A stretch of DNA of 64,000 nt, from positions 3,286,001 through 3,350,000 of the forward strand of contig CBDDIF010000001.1 in assembly GCA_965228785.1 (NCBI GenBank), read 5' to 3'. Positions 25,625 through 34,502 of this stretch are shown here, piece by piece. The notes under the pieces were generated by a model. It was not told the origin of the DNA. It saw nothing but the letters and a program-made list of their open reading frames with translations, and ran no database searches. Origin of the DNA: Hoeflea_A sp965228785. Its GTDB lineage: Bacteria > Pseudomonadota > Alphaproteobacteria > Rhizobiales > Rhizobiaceae. Position numbers and translations under genes: made by a program. Positions within the stretch are counted from its first letter, which is position 1. Every line of letters starts with the position of its first letter.

Positions 25625-27970
25625 TCAGCCGATGGCTTTTTCGTGGCCCTGCGTCAGCGTGCCGGCAGCCCCAACATCGTCGATCCTGTGGCTATCGGTG
25701 GGAGTAGAATTGCTACCACTCGCATGTAACAACCGCAGGGCATTGGCTACCACCAAAAGCGATACACCGACATCGGCCGCGATCGCACCCCACATAGTCG
25801 CCAGGCCGAACGCAGTCAGTCCGACAAACAGCGCTTTTGTCGCCAATGCAACGACTATATTCTGGTGAATAATGGACATAGTGCGCCGTGAGTGGTCCAC
25901 TAGCCACGGCAGCTTACTGATATCGTCACTCATCAGAGCGATATCGGCGGTTTCAATCGCCGCATCAGATCCCACCGCGCCCATGGCAATTGCGAAGTGA
26001 GCCCTGGCCATGGCCGGAGCGTCATTCACACCATCGCCGACCATCGCAACAACGTTGTATTTTGCAGTCAGTTCTTCAATGGCTTTTACCTTGTCCTCTG
26101 GAAGCAGTTCAGCACGTACCTCGTCTATTCCGACCTCGTTGGCGACGGTGTTTGCGGTGCGCTCATTGTCGCCGGTGAGCATGACTATCTTTTTGACACC
26201 CTTGGCGTGCAGATCGGCGACGATGCCAATGGCATCGCGCCTAATGCCGTCGCGCAATTCGATCAGGCCAAGAATATCTGTTTCATTGCCAACGACGACT
26301 AGAGTGTTGCCCATCCCTTCTATCTGTGTCCGCAGATCGTTCGGTATAGCGTCTCCAAGCTGCTTCTCGGTCGCAAAGCGGTCAGAACCCAGCCAAATAG
26401 CACCCGCCTCATAAGTTCCCTCAACGCCACGGCCCGGGACAGTGCGCGTGTCAACCGCCGGCGTCAAAGGCAGACCATCACGTTCGGCCCGATTGACAAT
26501 GGCCTGCGCAAGCGGGTGCGAGCTGCGGACCTCTAGTGCCGTGGCTGCGGCGAGCAACTCTCGTTGGCTCGTTCCTTTCAACGGAAATAGATTGGCGACC
26601 TCTGGCTTTCCCATTGTGATGGTGCCGGTTTTGTCCAAAGCCAATGCCTTCAAGTTGGATGGCGCCTCCACATACGCACCACCCTTGATCAGCACGCCAT
26701 TGCGGGCTGACGACGCTAGCGAAGCAACGATGGAAACAGGCGTTGAAATCACCAGAGCGCAGGGGCAAGCGATCACAAGTAGGACAAGAGCGTTGTACAA
26801 CCAGTTCGACCAGTCCCCTCCGAAGAGGAGGGGCGGTATGATGTAAATCAGGAACGCGAGCGCCATAACGGCAGGTGTGTATATTCGAGCGAATTTTGTG
26901 ACCCATTGCTCAACTGGCGCGCGACGGGAATGAGCGTCGTCCACCATCCTGATGATGCGCGACAGAACAGTATCGCTGGCCTCTTTCGTTGCGCTTACGA
27001 TCAGCGTGCCCTCTCCATTGATCGTGCCAGCGTAGACATCATCGCCCGCCTCCTTTGGAATCGGCGCACTTTCCCCCGTTATCGGCGCTTGATCGACTGC
27101 GCCTGCGCCAGAAACGACCTTGCCGTCCAGTGCTATACGGTCGCCGCCACGGACAATGAAACGATCGCCAATCGCGACGCTCGCAGCAGGAACTTCCGCC
27201 TCGGACCCGTCCTCTCGCATTATCCGGGCTGTCGGTGGTGCAAGATCTAACAATGCTGAAACAGCGTTGCGCGCGCGTCCCACGCTCCAGCTTTCCAACG
27301 TCAGCGACAACGCAAAGAAAAACGCCACAGTTGCTGCCTCGAAATACTCTCCAAGGCCAATTGCACCGGCGACCGCCACCACAAGCAGAAGGTTCATGTC
27401 GGGCGCAATTCTGTGTGCCGCAGACCAGGCTTTTGGGGCTACCAGCCAAACGCCCAATAGGATTGCTGCCAGAAAAAGACCGATTTCGGCGGGCGGCATC
27501 GGACTTTGACCGTGGCCAGAAAACAGACGCACAGCCCCAGCCGCTCCTGTCTCGGCAACGTGGTAAAGGAAACCGGCGGCCCAGAAACTGCCACTGAGAC
27601 CGGTAAACAGCTTCAGGCGTTTTAGATGTACTGCCTGATCGGCTTCGGCATTTTCGTAATCCCAAACCTTGGCCGACATCCCGGTTCCGTTGATCACCTT
27701 GATGATACGATCATCTGTTAGCTCGCGTGCGCCTTCCAGAACGGTCATCCTAGCGTTCAAGACGTCAAAGGCCAGATAGTTCTCCCCCCCAACCTCAGGT
27801 CCCACAACCTTCCGCAAAATTGATACTTCATCAGCACAATCGAGACCATTCACCCTGAAGCTGCGGCCGGTACCGGGCGCCGCTGCGACACTTTCAGAAA
27901 CCTCAGCCATCTGATCGCAACAGCTGCCACGTTCATGCTCGTGATGATGGTTCTGCACATCGTGCTGCAT
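25625..27970 (-). CDS. Zn/Cd/Pb-translocating P-type ATPase (ZntA/CadA-like)
   Basis: P1B-type heavy-metal ATPase, 781 residues. In order: a His/Cys-rich start (HHHEHERGSCCDQ), one degenerate HMA domain with GLDCADEVSIL, eight membrane helices, the actuator TGES (APITGESAPIPK), the CPC motif in VIACPCALVIST, the phosphorylation motif DKTGTITMGKPE, the HP position SHPLAQAI, GDGVNDAPAMARA, and an aspartate in ADVGVSLLVVANALRL that is diagnostic of the Zn/Cd/Pb subgroup. It should export these ions from the cytoplasm. ATG 27970 has AAAGGAAACC ahead. The MerR-type promoter at 28005 lies directly upstream. Confidence 0.93.
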   Translation of the reverse strand: MQHDVQNHHHEHERGSCCDQMAEVSESVAAAPGTGRSFRVNGLDCADEVSILRKVVGPEVGGENYLAFDVLNARMTVLEGARELTDDRIIKVINGTGMSAKVWDYENAEADQAVHLKRLKLFTGLSGSFWAAGFLYHVAETGAAGAVRLFSGHGQSPMPPAEIGLFLAAILLGVWLVAPKAWSAAHRIAPDMNLLLVVAVAGAIGLGEYFEAATVAFFFALSLTLESWSVGRARNAVSALLDLAPPTARIMREDGSEAEVPAASVAIGDRFIVRGGDRIALDGKVVSGAGAVDQAPITGESAPIPKEAGDDVYAGTINGEGTLIVSATKEASDTVLSRIIRMVDDAHSRRAPVEQWVTKFARIYTPAVMALAFLIYIIPPLLFGGDWSNWLYNALVLLVIACPCALVISTPVSIVASLASSARNGVLIKGGAYVEAPSNLKALALDKTGTITMGKPEVANLFPLKGTSQRELLAAATALEVRSSHPLAQAIVNRAERDGLPLTPAVDTRTVPGRGVEGTYEAGAIWLGSDRFATEKQLGDAIPNDLRTQIEGMGNTLVVVGNETDILGLIELRDGIRRDAIGIVADLHAKGVKKIVMLTGDNERTANTVANEVGIDEVRAELLPEDKVKAIEELTAKYNVVAMVGDGVNDAPAMARAHFAIAMGAVGSDAAIETADIALMSDDISKLPWLVDHSRRTMSIIHQNIVVALATKALFVGLTAFGLATMWGAIAADVGVSLLVVANALRLLHASGSNSTPTDSHRIDDVGAAGTLTQGHEKAIG

Positions 27971-28004
27971 TTTGGTTTCCTTTGCAGATCTTCAAATCGA
28001 TTAC

Positions 28005-28035
28005 AATATAGGAGCTACAGCCGCTAGAGGTTCAA
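28005..28035 (-). promoter_or_regulatory. MerR-type promoter of the ZntA-like ATPase gene
   Basis: On the minus strand TTGAAC (28035-28030) and TATATT (28010-28005) flank a 19-base spacer with CTCTAGC-G-GCTGTAG. Transcription would begin near 27998, about 28 bases before the ATPase ATG. It shares the -35 and most of the dyad with the element at 23662. Confidence 0.8.
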
Positions 28036-28733
28036 GGGGAAATACGCGCCGACCGCTGCAAATTTGGTAGCCTTGCGCATGAATATGATGTCATGGAGTG
28101 AGACAAGTTGGATTTTTGTGGTGGCTGCCCGCGAACGACCTGAACTGGAGCATTCAATTGTCGGAGACCCAAGGCCGGATAATGTCCGATGAAGGCGTTT
28201 ATTACTGTCTAACGACTGTCTTGTGGGCACATGCTTTGGATACGGGCTCCGCTGTGCTTTTTAGGAATGGCGCGAATTTTGTAAGAATAATTTCGAAATG
28301 ATACCGGTTGCCGGTCGCTCGACATATGGCGTCATGCGGCAGGCTTTTATCTTTGGGTGGAAGCAATCATCCAGGTGTTGTGAGACTTCGGAACGTTCGT
28401 CCTGGCCTTAACGCCAAAATTCAACGCCCTTCACACATGTCGATCAGTTGCAGTGGTTTAGGTCACGCATGGACGCATTCCAGCGCAAGCATGGATGCAA
28501 GCCCTACCTGGCGGTCGGCGATGTACACGCACTCCTTGTTCTTACATAATGCACAAAACATGGTTGCGAAACACGCCGCAACTTCCTGTCATTGTTCCCA
28601 ATTTTAACGCCGCATCACGCAAAAACAGGGCTGAGGGTGTCGATTCCGCATTTCGATGAAATAATAACACAAAATTGAATTAGCGCAGTATTTTGACTTA
28701 GGTTTGTTAATTGATGCACGATAAGCTGAGGCC
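28036..28733. other. Gene-poor stretch
   Basis: About 700 bases. Open frames at 28098-28301 and 28308-28607 have no ribosome site and no recognisable protein features. I see no tRNA, repeat or clear hairpin. Confidence 0.4.
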
Positions 28734-29087
28734 ATGCGAAAACTGATTGCCACAGTGTTAATATGTATATTTGCGTTGGTTCACAACGCTGTCGCAATGC
28801 CGCTGGAACTTGATTCTAATGCAGAGGCCCACAAGAATCTTGAGGTGCAGGTGGATGATACTTGCCCACATTCTTTCGATTTTTCAACCGCAGCAACGGA
28901 TGGCAAGGCCGACAGTTCGAAAGAAAGTTCATCGGCTGGATCCGATTGTTTTCTCGACTGCGTCCATGCGCTGCCGGCAATAAACACCTCTCTTGTACAT
29001 TGCCTGCCAGTGCATGGTTATGTGGCTAGTATTCAGTTGTCAGACCAATTTCTCGACTCACATCGACCTCCTCCAAAACTCGTTTGA
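28734..29087 (+). CDS. Small secreted Cys-containing protein with RPP C-terminus
   Basis: A 117-residue exported protein of unknown function. It has a signal peptide (MRKLIATVLICIFALVHNAVA), an acidic and serine-rich middle, four mature cysteines (DDTCPHSF, SDCFLDCVHALP, LVHCLPVHG) and ends in DSHRPPPKLV. The same layout (signal peptide, CxxxCV motif, hydrophilic tail ending with RPP) occurs in the protein at 54451-54873 and, more loosely, at 44476-44853. Such small proteins are often found near copper genes, but I do not recognise a named family. It precedes two L,D-transpeptidase genes on the same strand. Confidence 0.65.
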   Translation: MRKLIATVLICIFALVHNAVAMPLELDSNAEAHKNLEVQVDDTCPHSFDFSTAATDGKADSSKESSSAGSDCFLDCVHALPAINTSLVHCLPVHGYVASIQLSDQFLDSHRPPPKLV

Positions 29088-29145
29088 ACAGATTTGCAGG
29101 CGCTATTCAGCGCTAGTGTTCAAATTATAGTTGAGGATTAAGTCG

Positions 29146-29715
29146 ATGATCTCCAAACGTAGATTGCTATTGGGCCTTTCGGCCAGCATCGCGCTTGCCG
29201 TTACTCCGGCCGCTGCCCACAAGCGCAAGAAAACTCGAACCTTTAAGCTCGACAAGCGATACCGGCCCCAAACCGTCCGCTTTTCAGGATATCCGCCAGG
29301 AACAATCGTGGTCGATCCTCGCAACCATTTTCTTTATCTGCAGCTCCGCGGTGGAAAGGCGCGGCGCTATGGAGTAGGTGTCGGCAGGGCGGGATTGGCC
29401 TTCAGCGGAACTGCAACTATAGGCCGAAAAGCAAAGTGGCCGCGGTGGACACCGACGAAAAACATGATCCGTCGAGAACCTAAAAAATACGCAAGGTATG
29501 CAGGAGGAGTGCCAGGTGGGCCGCAAAATCCCCTTGGCGCGCGTGCATTGTACTTATACCGGGGAAAGAGGGATACAATGTATCGTATCCACGGTACTAC
29601 GGAGCCATCATCCATCGGTCGGTCTGTTTCCAGTGGGTGTATTCGTATGATCAATGATCACGTGATAGATCTGTTTGAGCGAGTTCCTGTCGGCGCGAAG
29701 GTGGTTGTTCTATGA
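29146..29715 (+). CDS. L,D-transpeptidase (YkuD family)
   Basis: Secreted 189-residue enzyme with a twin-arginine-like start (MISKRRLLLGLSASIALAV). The YkuD domain covers most of the mature chain: GTIVVDPRNHFLYLQLRGG, RYGVGVGRAGLAFSG, and the active site YRIHGTTEPSSIGRSVSSGCIRM with the catalytic His and Cys. It would form 3-3 peptidoglycan cross-links or attach proteins to the wall. GAGG precedes ATG 29146; the TTG at 29131 is unlikely. It overlaps the next, homologous gene by four bases (ATGA). Confidence 0.9.
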   Translation: MISKRRLLLGLSASIALAVTPAAAHKRKKTRTFKLDKRYRPQTVRFSGYPPGTIVVDPRNHFLYLQLRGGKARRYGVGVGRAGLAFSGTATIGRKAKWPRWTPTKNMIRREPKKYARYAGGVPGGPQNPLGARALYLYRGKRDTMYRIHGTTEPSSIGRSVSSGCIRMINDHVIDLFERVPVGAKVVVL

Positions 29716-30389
29716 GCTCTAACATTACTCGCCGCCAATTCGGAATTGGTTCGGCCAGCGTTTTGGGCTTGGTCGGCGCTGGTTGTACGACCGTTGTCAC
29801 TCCCCCGGAAAGTAACGAACCTAGACGACCAGAAGTTAGCCCAAACTATCGACTGATGTATGGTCCGATGCCTGCGGAACGATTTCCACTGCCGGCAGTT
29901 CCCATCAATGAAGTTCCGCGCCGGTATTGGCGCAAACAAGTCAACTTCAGAACGGATCACCCAGCTGGAACTCTGATTGTCAATACAAGGACCTTCTACC
30001 TCCATTTGGTTCAGGGTAATGGACGAGCAATGCGTTATGGCGTTGGACTTGGTCGGGCTGGTTTTGCATGGTCCGGCAAGGGCCGCATCGCCTGGAAACA
30101 GGTTTGGCCGAAATGGACGCCCCCTGAGGAAATGATCGCGCGCCAGCCGGAATTGGCAAAATGGAGCGCCGACAATGGTGGCATGCCTCCTGGTATTTCA
30201 AATCCATTAGGCGCTCGGGCACTTTATATCTTTCAGGGCAATGTCGACACGCTATATCGGATTCATGGTTCCCCTGAATACCGATCAATCGGCAAAGCGG
30301 TATCAAGCGGCTGCGTTCGGTTGCTGAACCAGGATATCATCGATTTGTATGATCGGGTTCCAAAGGGATCAACGTTGGTGGTGATTTGA
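29712..30389 (+). CDS. L,D-transpeptidase (YkuD family), Tat-type lipoprotein
   Basis: A 225-residue paralogue of the preceding protein. The N-terminus has a twin-arginine motif (NITRRQFGIGS) and a lipobox (GLVGAGC), so it is probably exported folded and lipidated. The YkuD domain has RYGVGLGRAGFAWSGKG and the active site YRIHGSPEYRSIGKAVSSGCVRLLNQD. The tandem with the 29146 gene and the third YkuD protein at 20383 makes wall cross-linking a clear theme of the island. No obvious terminator follows. Confidence 0.9.
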   Translation: MSSNITRRQFGIGSASVLGLVGAGCTTVVTPPESNEPRRPEVSPNYRLMYGPMPAERFPLPAVPINEVPRRYWRKQVNFRTDHPAGTLIVNTRTFYLHLVQGNGRAMRYGVGLGRAGFAWSGKGRIAWKQVWPKWTPPEEMIARQPELAKWSADNGGMPPGISNPLGARALYIFQGNVDTLYRIHGSPEYRSIGKAVSSGCVRLLNQDIIDLYDRVPKGSTLVVI

Positions 30390-30858
30390 TAATCTGCTTT
30401 GGCAGTTTGATCTGCTTCACAGCGGTGCAAAGCCTTTTGCACGTGCGGAGCATTGATTTCATGCTGCGACGTGGGGCACGAACGAGTGTTGTAGCATATG
30501 CAGCGAATCAATGGAGCCGTTGCAATTGATCGTTCAAAAGGATTGCGTTTGCTAGTTGATGTTTCAGTTCGAGCAAGCCTGCATTTTGTGCAACTCGATA
30601 TGTCAATCACAGTGTGAAACTTGTACGATATGGATTGATGATCATCTTAAAAAGCAGCATTCTGCGGGCTTGGGGGAAGGGTTGTCGTGCGGAACGGCAC
30701 CCCTTCCAAATTCCTTCTGCCCGGTGTTGCATCATGGGGCGGCAACTGTTGGTCAGGGCTGCACGCTCCTGATCGGATCCACCGGGTAGTTGTGCCTAAT
30801 TTGTTGGGACATGCTGCGCTTTTTGCGCATTGGAAGAATCGACGAATACGGAGCCTTC
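30390..30858. other. Intergenic stretch
   Basis: About 470 bases. A small palindrome (GTGCAAA with TTTGCAC near 30424-30441) could terminate the transpeptidase operon but lacks a T run. No gene recognised. Confidence 0.35.
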
Positions 30859-31407
30859 ATGAATTTTCGAGGAATAGTAGATACTTTTATAATTGGATTG
30901 TTGTCCCAAACTCTACTTGTCGGAGCCGCCTATGCGGATCGCAAAACCACTCCAACGGATCTTGATCGTCAATTGGTCGTAGAGCACGCAGAAATTGTAC
31001 CTGGATCTATTGGCTCTTTTGAAATGCCCGGGTACATAACGATTTGGAACGGAACCAACAAGACAAGGTTTTTGATCGGGGTAAGCAGTGACGCATTCGA
31101 GACGATTTCGCTGTACCGGACTGTTTTTCTTGGCGGAAAGGCTGAGTTAAGGGCTGTGCAAGACGGCCTCTATATTCCCAGACGCTCAGAACTTGCCATG
31201 AAGCCAGGCGGTGTTCTTCTCAAGCTTTCCGGACCAGATCCGACGCTTGTCAGCAACGAGAATGTTGGCCTTGTTCTGAAATTTTCTGATGGCACCCGAA
31301 TAAATATCAAAGCCAATGTTTTGTCACCAGGGACTCCGGTTTCTGACCATCATCATGGGCGCAATCAAAAGGAATCCTTGCGACGAGTGTTGCCGATAAT
31401 AGAGTGA
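30859..31407 (+). CDS. PCu(A)C-fold secreted protein lacking the copper ligands
   Basis: Exported 182-residue protein with signal peptide (FIIGLLSQTLLVGAAYA). The core follows the PCu(A)C pattern: PGYITIWNGTNKTRFLIGVSSDAFETISLYRT, then LRAVQDGLYIPRRSELAMKPGG, then VLLKLSGPDPTLVSNENVGLVLKFSDG. The expected His and Met copper ligands are replaced (ISLYRT for the histidine site, ELRAV for the Met site, GGVLLKL for HxM). A histidine cluster, SDHHHGRN, near the C-terminus might supply a different metal site. GGAG lies upstream of ATG 30859. The family call is from pattern only. Confidence 0.6.
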   Translation: MNFRGIVDTFIIGLLSQTLLVGAAYADRKTTPTDLDRQLVVEHAEIVPGSIGSFEMPGYITIWNGTNKTRFLIGVSSDAFETISLYRTVFLGGKAELRAVQDGLYIPRRSELAMKPGGVLLKLSGPDPTLVSNENVGLVLKFSDGTRINIKANVLSPGTPVSDHHHGRNQKESLRRVLPIIE

Positions 31408-31496
31408 ATACGTCCAGCGAGCGCGATCTCAAAATTTGTTGTGTTAAGTCCGCCATTGCGTCCGATTTCTCAAAACCTATTCAATATGACAGGAAA

Positions 31497-31703
31497 TTAA
31501 GGTCTGATATGCAGCGACGCCGGAACAAAAGTGACGATCACCCCAGCACAAACCGCCAAAACAAAACTGGAGGTGTAGCCGTAAAGATATTCGGTGAAAT
31601 TGTGCCCAAAGCTGACACAAAATGCCCAAAAAACCATCGATAGGGCGATATATGCAACCGTGCTTGAGCTCAAAAACACCAAAGTACTTTTGATAATATG
31701 CAT
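31497..31703 (-). CDS. Small two-helix membrane protein
   Basis: A 68-residue protein with two strongly hydrophobic helices (TLVFLSSSTVAYIALSMVFWAFCVSF and SSFVLAVCAGVIVTFVPASL) joined by a short polar loop. GGGAGCAGC precedes the ATG at 31703, a good ribosome site. No family is recognised; it has no neighbours in operon arrangement. The opposite-strand frame at 31404-31643 overlaps it and looks like a shadow. Confidence 0.5.
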   Translation of the reverse strand: MHIIKSTLVFLSSSTVAYIALSMVFWAFCVSFGHNFTEYLYGYTSSFVLAVCAGVIVTFVPASLHIRP

Positions 31704-31892
31704 GCTGCTCCCAATTGTTGGACATCAGATGAGGGCAGTCTAGCACATCGATTACTCACGCACCTTCAACAGAAGGTGACATAGAGTATTAGTCGGCCAG
31801 TTTTGGTTGACATTTTTCCAATGCTCCCGCCCGCAACGCCGAGACACGGTCATGCGCAACAATGGTGCTGAACCATCCAGGACCAATTCATC

Positions 31893-32672
31893 CTAAAAGA
31901 GAATTGGGCCCAAATACAATACTAAGGCGAGAAGCAGCGGCTGGTGGACCAGGTATATGATCAGGCTGTGGCGGCCACACCAAACCATACCTCGCAATAC
32001 CGTGCCATGTGGCATAGGTGTGCGCAGGCTTTCTACAATGGAAAACGATATCGCAGCTCTCGCCGCCGCCAGGCCAACCAATACCAACCCGACCCAGGGG
32101 AACACGGGAACAAAATCATTGCTGCGCGGTGGCTGTTCAGCAAAACCGATCCATGCAAGCCATCGACTGTTGAAAAGTTCTGCGGAAAAGAAATAGGGGA
32201 GAGTCCATACAGCCATACCACAAATCAATATTGCCATGATCGGGAGCCTTATGAACAAGATGCCGATAAGAGACCCGACTACGATGGCGTGTAGAATTCC
32301 AAAATAAATATAGGCCTGCGGAAATGTCCAGATGGTGGTTAGGGTTATTATCAATGCAGCCACCGCTACAACACAAATTCGTTTCAAAAAGGCATGCCAA
32401 CGAATCTCTTTGTTGTGCGCGAGAGCCAAACTGACACCCACCAAGATCATGAAGGTTCCAGCGAGCAGACGCCCAAACAAAAGCCAAGCTGGCGAACTTG
32501 CAAGGCCCTGTGGAATTGCCCCGGCAAGATCCAAATCCCAAACTAAATGAAACAAAACCACGCCAAGAATTGCGATGCCCCGAACCACATCGATGGCTAC
32601 TATTCGACCGCTTGTGTCTGATGGCATCGGTTGTGTGATTGTGGCGCATGGACTGGCGGAAGCATCTCCCAT
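31893..32672 (-). CDS. DUF1624 / heparan-alpha-glucosaminide N-acetyltransferase-like membrane protein
   Basis: Polytopic membrane protein of 259 residues with seven to eight helices. The start of the domain, RIVAIDVVRGIAILGVVLFHLVWDL, has the conserved Asp-Arg-His arrangement of the DUF1624/HGSNAT acyltransferase-like family, and the end, WCGRHSLIIYLVHQPLLLALV, matches its last helices. The bacterial function is not established; transfer of acyl groups to envelope sugars is plausible. AAGGAATATTGA precedes ATG 32672. The nearest promoter-like element on this strand is the MerR-type one at 32921. Confidence 0.8.
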   Translation of the reverse strand: MGDASASPCATITQPMPSDTSGRIVAIDVVRGIAILGVVLFHLVWDLDLAGAIPQGLASSPAWLLFGRLLAGTFMILVGVSLALAHNKEIRWHAFLKRICVVAVAALIITLTTIWTFPQAYIYFGILHAIVVGSLIGILFIRLPIMAILICGMAVWTLPYFFSAELFNSRWLAWIGFAEQPPRSNDFVPVFPWVGLVLVGLAAARAAISFSIVESLRTPMPHGTVLRGMVWCGRHSLIIYLVHQPLLLALVLYLGPILF

Positions 32673-33307
32673 TCAATATTCCTTGTCCGTCAGTTGTCGG
32701 CTTCTCTTCGTCGATAAATCGAAACTGGTAGGTTATAGCTGGCTTCCCGCTTCGGGTAACTTTCGCTGAGATTGGGTGGCCTGTCTCAGAAAAACTTCGA
32801 CCTCTTATTCGCATTATTCACAGCGCAAACGGCATCTGCGGATTCGGATTATCCTTCTTTTTTCAACGCCGTTCGTGATCGGGCTCCCCAAAACCGCAAC
32901 CGGGTCGATCATGTTGTATCACCTTAAATCCTCTAGCACCTTTAGGTTCAAGTCTTTTTGTTCGTACCACTGGTCAACATGCTTGGTTGGCGGTTTTCCT
33001 CACGCTGATCAGTGATGGCTTTTTGAATTGGTCAAGTGGGATGGCACTGGCAATCAATGTTTCGCCGATGGTGAAGGATGCTGTTCCGCTAGCCACAAGG
33101 GCCTGTGTGTATTGATGTTGAAATGTCGATGTGCTGGTCAATTTCGGGTGCTTTCATGTCTGCTTTCAGCCCTTCGACATCTAGTTTAGGTCCTCCGCTA
33201 GCCTTACCGCGAAACGCTGAAAGCGAGTCGATCCTTTCGATTTAACAGTTCATCAAGGTTAACAATCCATTTTGTCATAGAATGACAAATTATTACCGGA
33301 GACAATC
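32673..33307. other. Long upstream region between divergent genes
   Basis: It contains the MerR-type promoter at 32921-32951 and, just after its predicted start point, a 32-codon minus-strand frame (32814-32912). The rest holds no recognisable gene. Confidence 0.4.
32921..32951 (-). promoter_or_regulatory. MerR-type promoter facing the DUF1624 gene
   Basis: On the minus strand TTGAAC (32951-32946) and TAAGGT (32926-32921) are 19 bases apart, with CTAAAGG-T-GCTAGAG in the spacer. The -10 is weaker than in the other elements, and the gene start lies about 240 bases downstream. Confidence 0.6.
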
Positions 33308-34360
33308 ATGGAAGGGGACAACCGAAAAGGAAAGCAGCCGTCAGCTTGGACACGGCGCTTCCTGGTAGTTCCAATATGCATGGCCATATGGGGTATTCTT
33401 GTCGCCGCGTCGCCCACCGATAAGCAGGTAGCTGTTGAAATCGACACGCAGCAAGCTGGCGTGATTTTTCCTTGGCAGTTTTTTGGCTATGCCAACTTTC
33501 TGGGTGTTCAATCCAACACCTTGCAAGGGACTTTTGGTGAGCAAACCATTCGGTTGGAGAAGGGCCCCCGAATTAATCAGGCTACATTCCCAACGCAAAC
33601 AAAAAAGTCTGATTCCGAACCAAGTCTGGCAACGCAAAATTATTTGCTACGCCCGACACTTGTCGAGACAGCAGGCGACCGCTCGAAAGTCAAATTCGAA
33701 CCGGCCAGCACATTCCATAGCCCGGAAGATGATCGCCTTGCTGGGGTACCACCTGTCTTGGCCCCATTTGTGACCAATGACGGGGCAGACGTTCTTGCTA
33801 CTGCATATGCGCCCACAGATCCCTATCATCCGCCAACCACGCCATGGGACCGTTTGCTTCAAATTGACACGGGTCGCTTCCTACCTCCGATGACAAAAGG
33901 CGACCACGACTGGATGAACAACCCGCTTCCTCCCAAAGTGTTCTCCAGACAGGAACAAGAATGCTTGGCAACAGCGATATATTTTGAGGCGCGCGGTGAA
34001 AGCATCAAGGGTCAAGCCGGCGTGGCACAGGTCATCCTGAATAGGGTCCGAAATCCGGCATACCCCCGCTCCATTTGTGGGGTTGTGTATCAAAACGCAA
34101 ATTGGGCCAATCGATGTCAATTTTCATTTGCTTGTGATGGCATCCCAGATTTGATCACTGATCGCAGGTCGTACCGCCTGGCGAGTGATATCGCGATGGC
34201 TGTGTCGGGAGGTAAGATTTTTCTTCCTGAAGTTGCATCATCGACGCACTACTACGCAAACTACGTGAATCCAAAATGGGCCAGAGCCATGGAAACGATG
34301 GCTCAGATCGGTTCTCACCTTTTTCTACGTACTTACGATGGAAGCTGGGGTTCAATCTGA
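33308..34360 (+). CDS. SleB-type cell wall hydrolase
   Basis: A 350-residue protein with one N-terminal membrane helix or signal anchor (FLVVPICMAIWGILVAAS), a long low-complexity linker (about 45-205) and a C-terminal Hydrolase_2/SleB domain. The domain shows QECLATAIYFEARGESIKGQAGVAQVILNRV, with the catalytic glutamate in YFEARGE, and RSICGVVYQNANWANRCQFSFACDG. Such proteins cleave peptidoglycan glycan strands; SleB-like proteins are widespread in rhizobia and relatives. GGAGACAATC precedes the ATG. Confidence 0.87.
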   Translation: MEGDNRKGKQPSAWTRRFLVVPICMAIWGILVAASPTDKQVAVEIDTQQAGVIFPWQFFGYANFLGVQSNTLQGTFGEQTIRLEKGPRINQATFPTQTKKSDSEPSLATQNYLLRPTLVETAGDRSKVKFEPASTFHSPEDDRLAGVPPVLAPFVTNDGADVLATAYAPTDPYHPPTTPWDRLLQIDTGRFLPPMTKGDHDWMNNPLPPKVFSRQEQECLATAIYFEARGESIKGQAGVAQVILNRVRNPAYPRSICGVVYQNANWANRCQFSFACDGIPDLITDRRSYRLASDIAMAVSGGKIFLPEVASSTHYYANYVNPKWARAMETMAQIGSHLFLRTYDGSWGSI

Positions 34361-34502
34361 GAGATCTGATTCTCAACTGCCTGCGTCTTCGAGGATCAAA
34401 CAAAGGCAGAGACGAGTTACAACGCGCTGCCACAGCACAAAAACTCCGAGATCTTTGCCAAGTTGATCCCGCAACCACCGAAAAACCGACCCGGCCAGCC
34501 AC

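Noticed and set aside
28098..28607. Two short plus-strand frames upstream of the secreted protein gene
   Set aside because: No ribosome sites, no hydrophobic or domain pattern.
29080..29145. TTGAAC before the first YkuD gene as a further MerR-type promoter
   Set aside because: A 19-base downstream position gives AGCGCT, which is not a -10, and there is no central dyad.
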